From assembly GCA_922989275.2 (NCBI GenBank), contig OV277868.1:17480291-17544290 (forward strand): a stretch of 64,000 nucleotides of DNA, written 5' to 3'. The position numbers and the translations under genes are program-made. The DNA comes from Gari tellinella. Its lineage: Eukaryota > Mollusca > Bivalvia > Cardiida > Psammobiidae. The notes beneath the pieces were generated by a model. It did no database searches, was not told the origin of the DNA, and saw nothing but the letters and a program-made list of their open reading frames with translations. Each line of letters begins with the position of its first letter. Positions within the stretch are counted from its first letter, which is position 1. Of this stretch, positions 58,711 to 64,000 are shown in pieces.

Positions 58711-58859
58711 CTGTGACATTTTGTACCGGTTGAACTAGACGATTTGGCCTGGATTTCTTTTTTCTAATTACCAGGTAAACAACAACGGCAATAATTGCGC
58801 ACAAAAATACTGCTCCCAGAAGAAGGCCCACCACTAGTCCGGGGGACACTCGATTGTAA
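58711..58859 (-). CDS. CYYR1/Shisa-like gene C, exon 3 (transmembrane)
   Basis: Acceptor 'tctaatttcag' and donor ACAG|GTAAGA on the minus strand. A 149-nt exon entered in phase 2 and left in phase 1. It reads (C)YNRVSPG, then the membrane segment LVVGLLLGAVFLCAIIAVVV and YLVI, then the basic stop-transfer RKKKSRPNR and LVQPVQNVT. Basic residues after the membrane segment fit an N-out, C-in topology. The linker between the Cys domain and the membrane is much shorter than in A and B. Confidence 0.85.
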
Positions 58860-58998
58860 CTGAAATTAGACACACCAACAGTATTAACTAAATTTCTCTT
58901 GTGGGTATTTATAGTCCTTTTGGACTCTTATAGTATAGGTAATATGAACCAGTCTACTGTTGTAATTTTGGTATGACAACAAAAACCAATGAAAATAT

Positions 58999-59065
58999 CA
59001 AACAGTGAAGACCCTGACCAGAGGGCTCCCATAGGAGCCATCTGATCTGGGTCTACACTGTTTGC
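58999..59065. repeat. Hairpin, AAGACC/GAGGGCTCC subtype
   Basis: CAAACAGTGAAGACCCTGAC... opposite 'tctgatctgggtctacactgtttg'; a few mismatches. Intron 2 of gene C. Confidence 0.7.
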
Positions 59066-59139
59066 ATATGTAATCAGTAATCTGTACAGAGGGCTGTAGG
59101 GTTGAAAGGGCTAAACTTCACTCGTTACTATATCAAGAA

Positions 59140-59279
59140 GTGGAAATGTGGCTGGCTCTAAAGTTACAGCACCTTCTCTACAACAACACCCAACGGGCGT
59201 TGTTTGGAAGGAGTCGACAAGGGTCATTATAAGGAGGGAGTCGCTGTTGTTAGAGCCGGTGTAGGGAGTGACCACTGTA
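59140..59279. mobile_element. 'Ctctacaacgaccctcc' family MITE, rearranged fragment
   Basis: 'ccttctctacaacaacaccc' and 'aaggagggagtcgctgttgtt...gggagtgaccactgta' are recognisable; no hairpin. Confidence 0.5.
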
Positions 59280-59399
59280 TGTAAAAGTCGATATGTCACA
59301 ATATTAACGTTAATGACCCCTACTTTAGGTCTGCGGGGACAGATACATGTAAGCAAAAGGCACAACCCCTTTGACCACTCGACCAATCGGGCTATTCAT

Positions 59400-59688
59400 A
59401 TTACTCGGATCGATTTAACGTATCTCAGTGTGTAGCGGTGGATAGTACCTAATTCGGCCCGGGTTTACCTCCGAGCCCGTGATCAAATTTTGTTGCGTCT
59501 TTCGATACAATGGATAAAGTGATGGAAAATATCTAAAAAAATTAAGATTTGAAGACTTTTCTTGAGGGTGTTTTCAGACTGATCATATTTTTCCAATGCC
59601 AGACGCACGATAATGCTACACATTTGTCTTTATTTAAATATTTTCTTTTATTTTTGCAAATACACCATCTGGTTGCAAGTCGCTTTAA
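59400..59688. mobile_element. Truncated copy of the TTAA element
   Basis: Matches the inverse of 46851-47145: 'tcggatcgatttaacgtat', 'gagcccgtg', 'gatggaaaatatct', 'gactgatcatatttttc' and the end 'accatctggttgcaagtcgctttaa'. The tRNA-like part is missing. It ends 35 nt from the exon 2 donor of gene C. Confidence 0.7.
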
Positions 59689-59723
59689 AGTTTATGTTAT
59701 ATTATATAATGTAAAAGACTTAC

Positions 59724-59826
59724 CAACACCGGGTGTCATTATCACAGCAGTGGTAACCATCATCACAATACGTGTATGTCCCACTGCCATGGATCTCACA
59801 AACTTCCTTGCCGAGAACACATGTTA
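59724..59826 (-). CDS. CYYR1/Shisa-like gene C, exon 2 (Cys-rich ectodomain)
   Basis: Minus-strand acceptor 'tttctatttcag' and donor TGTTG|GTAAGT. A 103-nt exon, phase 1 in and phase 2 out as in A and B. It encodes TCVLGKEVCEIHGSG, TYTYCDDGYHCCDNDTRC and a final Cys completed by exon 3: seven Cys with the same spacing as gene A from the YC-DDGY-CC block onward. The signal-peptide exon should lie at higher coordinates; I found no convincing candidate up to 64000. Confidence 0.85.
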
Positions 59827-59904
59827 CTGAAATAGAAATAAACAATAGCATGGGGAACACGTACTATGCGATACTTTATATCTATATATTAAACCAGACG
59901 TCTA

Positions 59905-60900
59905 TGTGTCTCTGTCTCTCTTTCTCTCGTTGTCTCTCTATATCTCTTTCTCTCTATGACTCTCTATCTCTGTCTCTCTGTGACTGTCTCTGTCTCTATC
60001 TCTCTGACATTCCGTATATCTCTATCTCTGTATCCATGTCCTTCTTTATTTCTCTCTCTCTCTCTCTCTCTCTCTTACCCATTGTCTATCCGTGGATCTG
60101 TCTCTGTCTCTGTCTCTATCTCTCTATCTCTATCTCTCTCTGTCTCTCTGTCTCTCTGTCTCTGTCTCTCTGTCTCTTTCTCCCTCTCACACATTCTCTT
60201 CCTCTCCCCACACCTCTCTCTCGCTCTCTCTCTTTCTCTCTGTCTCTCTCTCTGTCTGTCTCCGTCTCTGTCTCTCTTTCTCTGTCTCTGTCTCTGACTC
60301 TGACTCTGTCCCTGTCCCTGTCTCTCTCACTCTCTCTCTCTCTCACTCTCTCTCTATCCCTAGCTCTGTCTCTCTGTCTCTGTCTTTGTCTCTCTCTGTC
60401 TCTCTCTGTCTCTCTCTATGTCTTTCTCTTTGTCCTTGTCCCCCTCTCTCTCTGTCCCTCTCCCTCTATCTCTCTTTGTCTCTGTCTCTGTCCCTGTCTC
60501 TCTCTCTTCCTCTCTCTCTCTCTCTCAATCTCTCTCTCTTTGTCCCTGTCACTGTCTCTTTCCGTCCCTCTCCCTCTCTTTCTTTGTCTCTGTCTCTCTC
60601 TCTGTCTCCCTCTCTGTCTCTCTACCTTTCTCTCTCTCTCTCTGCCTCTCTCTCTCTCTCTCTTTGTCACTGTCTCTGACCATGTCCCTGTCTCTCTCCC
60701 TCTGTTTCTGTCTCTGTCTCTATCTATGTCCCTGTCCCTGTCCCTGTCCCTCTGTGTGCCTGTATGTCTGTTTGTCTGTCTATGTCTCTGTCTCTGTCTC
60801 TGTTTCTCTCTTTGTCTCGCTCTGTCTCTCTTTGCCTCTCTCTGTCTCTCTCTCTCTCTCTCTGACTCTCTCTCTCTCTATTTTTCTATCTCTCTGTATC

Positions 60901-60931
<31 letters not shown>

Positions 60932-61180
60932 GTTTCTCTCTCTCGTTTTCGCTGTATGTGTCGCTCTCTCTTTGAGTCAGTGTCTCTTAACATGTAAATG
61001 TCTTCATATGTCTGTTTCTCATTCTCAATCTCTCTATCTAACTATCTCCCCCCTCTCTCTCTCTCTCCATCTCTCTCTCTCTCTCTGTCTCTCTCTGCAG
61101 CTCTCTCTCTATTCTCTCTCTCTTTGTGTTTCGTATGTATGTCTCTGTTTTGTCTATGTCTCTTTCTCGCTATTCCTCGC
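59905..61180. repeat. 1.3-kb CT-rich microsatellite
   Basis: Almost pure pyrimidine: (TC)n with regular TGTC, TATC and TCCC interruptions. Open frames of up to 476 codons over it are low-complexity artefacts. It lies upstream of exon 2 of gene C, hence in its first intron; the gene's sense strand here is polypurine (GA-rich). Confidence 0.95.
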
Positions 61181-61184
61181 TTGG

Positions 61185-61228
61185 CACAGAATCGTTTATT
61201 AGAAAGAATTACGTTTTCCCCACTGTAA
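61185..61228. mobile_element. Right-end fragment of CAGTGGAGAA-family MITE
   Basis: 'cgtttattagaaagaattacgttttccccactgta' is the terminal ~40 nt of the family; the rest is absent, cut by the CT tract. Confidence 0.6.
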
Positions 61229-61229
61229 G

Positions 61230-62630
61230 GCATAGCAACTTTGATACTAATATAACCACCATAAAACCGTACCTGAGTGAAACAGTATCCCCTGAAAAGC
61301 TAAAATAACACCTTTAGGTATTTCCATGGATAAAAATACCAGTCTACACTTGTCCAAAATATTACAACCTCTGGTACCCACTTCTAGCTGTTGTCTTGTC
61401 TATACACATGTAATTCTCAAAACAGTTTACATAAAACACTCCTTCCACGGTTTAAGTCACCTTTTTTACACGTTCTATTTTCTAACCTAAAGCATAACAG
61501 TTCCAATTGTATAATACTTTTATGTGTTTTCATAATCCATTTATCCTCCAATTTCACCTTTATAATTAAGAAACTTAAATAGACACTCTATATCTTCAGG
61601 TATTTGCACATAGCCTACTGTCAAACTCGTGTTTGTCGACCCTTTTCTAACACAACTCTGTTATATCTAAAGACATTTGATAGCGTACTTTATTGCAAAA
61701 GTATAGAAGAAGAGGCTCCTTTAGGATATTGTTATTAATTTGTGACATGCATTAACAATTCGCCATTTTAAACAGTGTTAACTACTAATAGAGTAGTGGC
61801 CGCTCAAAACGAGTTGTATAATAAATCGAAGCGATTAAAATAAATGCGACGTAATCCGACCAATGCGCTTTACACAGTTTTTGTACACGGCCATTTTGAA
61901 ATTTGAACAATACACGATTGTTTGTTGTTATATGCTCGGCTAACAACAAGATCAAACAAGACCTAGACATAGGTTTATAAACATTTTCAGAACGTTTGGA
62001 TAAACGAAACGGAAACTAGAGGCTCTTCAGTTTATTAGGCAAGCTGGAAACAAAATGAATTATTAATGTTTTGATTAATCAATTAATTTAATGTATTTCA
62101 TGTACGGTGAACTTTATTTTATAAAGCTTTACATAATTAAGCTATACGATCATCCAGCAATTCAAAGATAAATATTAAGCTTTAAATCTTTATATAGCTA
62201 CACTTTAAACCCCATAATGATTTAACGACGTTTGCTTCAAATAGTATAGTCTGCATTGTTTAAATTTGTTTGATATTTTAACTGAATATATAAGTCCCTC
62301 CAAAATAGTTTACAAATCAAAGTATAAATTCAGGAGTCAAAAACCGCATTGCTTAATACAGACAGATGTAACTCGATTATGATGTGGATCTACTTAAATT
62401 GTGAAAATGATACATGTAGATCTACACAATAACGCAATATCTACCTTACTCCGACTAAACTGTAATTTATAAATGGATTTGATTATGATTAGACACATTG
62501 TATTCGAAGTCTGATCAGGATCAAAACTATTTTAAAATCATATTGATTTTTTTTATTCAATTAAGTAAAATATAAATATAAAAAATAAGAGCAAACAACA
62601 ATGCTTAAGCAGACTGCACTCCTGGCAATA
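61230..62630. other. AT-rich intron 1 or upstream region of gene C
   Basis: No exon or RNA gene supported. A degenerate hairpin remnant lies at 62490-62533 ('gattagacacattg...gtctgatcaggatcaaaac'). Confidence 0.35.
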
Positions 62631-62858
62631 CTTAGGTGCACAGCGGAGATGTTATAACTTCCTTTTTAAGCACAAACGAAACGTAAACGCATAGCAATAA
62701 ATTGTAGAAAATTTCAACTTTTTTTAAAACATTCCTAGCGATTTATTTTGATCTGAGTGGCAAACAGCTTGGAGCCTGATCAGACGCCGGGTTACCCGGC
62801 GTCTGATCTGGCTCCAAACTGTTTGTAGTGGAAACAAGAAATATCTTTAAAAAAGATA

Positions 62859-63795
62859 TTCGGCGGAATGGTTGGTGGAATTCATGCTGTTGATGGGTGT
62901 GCAAAATTGTACGAAATTGGAGGTTTTCAAAGAATTGTAATATCTTGGATTGAAAAGCAAAAAATACACATTCAACGATATAGCATAACTCTGACTAAAA
63001 AACTATAAATGTACAGAAATGCAAAACATATCCTAGCTACTGGTAGGAGATCCTCAGATTAAATTATATTGTTCTGTATATCAAACTTCATTCATGGGGA
63101 GTTTCTTGAAACAAACTATAACTAGATAAACTGTGCAGGCCCATACAGAACAGTCTGCCCTGCTTTACAAGGTCCATAACACCTCACTCTTGTAAATAAA
63201 TGATGAAACAACACAATTGTGTTTAACTCACTTGAGGCCATTTATTATATTGCTATCAATGTATGGTAAATTTGTACAAAATTAATAGTTAACAATTAAA
63301 ATAAATTGGAAGTAAACCATTATTAAACAAAATACCTAGCTGCCACTGTCTATCTATGAATACACATCAGATTCTGCTAGCATATCTTAAAATAGAAGCT
63401 CAGTATTACACACTGGCTGTGTCTAATTTTACACTCACATCAGTGCATAAACTGAGCTAGGCTACTGTTTCAGGGCTCCAGATAAGAGGGGAGTAAATTG
63501 AACAAATCTAACATTTTCTCACTAATTTCAGCACCAAACCCTATGGTGTTACCACTCATTTTTATCGTCTCGAAGAGACAATTCATATGAGTTGGACACC
63601 ATAGGGTTTAATGCACAAATAAAGTTTTTAAGTTTTGAAATAATTCTATTATCTGGAGCCCTGGCTACTATCCAATCAGACAATTCAGTTTCAACAGGTG
63701 CTCTTAATTCTAAATTTCTGGTCAAATATGATTGGTTCAAAATGTTTGTCTAAATAGAAATGTGTGACTAAATAGATAACAGACAGCTCCGCCGA
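62859..63795. mobile_element. Insertion with TTCGGCGGA ends inside a MITE
   Basis: TTCGGCGGA at 62859-62867 and TCCGCCGAA at 63787-63795 form short inverted ends of a ~940-bp insert. No transposase. It contains a further MITE at 63471-63663. Confidence 0.5.
63471..63663. mobile_element. CAGGGCTCCAGATAA MITE (CCCTATGGTGTTAC core)
   Basis: Ends CAGGGCTCCAGATAA and TTATCTGGAGCCCTG are perfect inverse copies. Core 'accctatggtgttaccactcat...atgagttggacaccatagggt' with inner 'cgtctcgaagagac'. Sister of 49663-49853. Confidence 0.8.
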
Positions 63796-64000
63796 AAAAT
63801 TGCTTTAGCTTAAATGCGTTTATTGGGAAAGAAAAACGTTGTCTCCACTGTACCTTGTCGTCTTGCAGTTTAATGGTTTGGTTTTGAAGTGTTTGAATAG
63901 CAAACACTTCACTATCATGACGTCATCAGTAGTAAACGGTCGTCGTCTGCATTGATTATACATGTTTGAATTTTAGGTTAATGTACCAAAGGTATTTTGT

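Larger units (their letters stand above)
62640..63853. mobile_element. CAGTGGAGAA-family MITE split by an insertion
   Basis: Left half 62640-62840 ('cagcggagatgttataacttcctttttaagcacaaacg', hairpin 62760-62825); right half about 63800-63853 ('gctttagcttaaatgcgtttattgggaaagaaaaacgttgtctccactgta'). The halves match the reversed form 54880-55129 when joined around 62840/63797. Confidence 0.75.

Noticed and set aside
59772..61202. 476-codon open frame and several other long frames on both strands
   Set aside because: Pure CT microsatellite translated as Ser/Leu (or Arg/Glu) repeats; no real protein.

Overview
This window looks like AT-rich, repeat-dense animal nuclear DNA, most likely from a bivalve mollusc. 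Genes are split into small exons with GT-AG introns and there are no long open frames. It carries a tRNA-headed SINE and a long non-coding repeat starting with the 'tagctcaccagagc' type of end, both of which resemble repeats I associate with bivalves. The only host genes I can support belong to the small cysteine-rich single-pass membrane proteins that bivalve annotations usually call 'cysteine and tyrosine-rich protein (CYYR1)/Shisa-like'. Species cannot be decided from the sequence.

Genes. Three paralogous loci were reconstructed by hand from splice signals, reading frame and shared intron phases (phase 1 after the signal-peptide exon, phase 2 after the Cys exon). Gene A (+) has exon 2 at 7149-7248, exon 3 at 12893-13064 and a probable 3'UTR exon from 14711. 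Gene B (+) is complete: exons 37149-37194, 39105-39201 and 41583-41730 (96 aa), with a probable 3'UTR exon from 43033. Gene C (-) has exon 2 at 59724-59826, exon 3 at 58711-58859 and exon 4 at 57336-57547; its first exon was not found in the window. A and B lie in a diverged tandem duplication (about 1-19 kb and 32-44 kb). B has a TATA box and a CACGTG motif at a spacing conserved in A, but the first exon of A has lost its ATG and splice donor. A and B stop just after the membrane segment, whereas C has a proline-rich cytoplasmic tail with three PPxY motifs.

Mobile DNA. Region by region: a decayed Penelope-like retroelement (4.6-7.1 kb, minus strand) sits in intron 1 of gene A; the long bivalve-type repeat (9.07-10.37 kb) and the SINE (10.59-10.85 kb) sit in intron 2 of gene A. 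A 92-bp tandem satellite lies at 20.7-22.4 kb. A 4.3-kb terminal-inverted-repeat element (25.2-29.5 kb) holds a frame-broken transposon protein gene and five 178-bp subterminal repeats. From 44 kb onward lies a dense field of MITEs, foldbacks and nested insertions, and an intron of gene C holds a 1.3-kb CT-rich microsatellite.

Most unusual feature. Some 30 copies of a ~67-bp near-perfect hairpin (ends CAAACAG...CTGTTTG, inner GATCAGACGCCG...CGGCGTCTGATC) occur inside at least four MITE families whose termini are unrelated. The two arms often vary together, so base pairing is kept while sequence changes. Several mobile elements also stop 11-35 nt from splice sites of the CYYR1-like genes.
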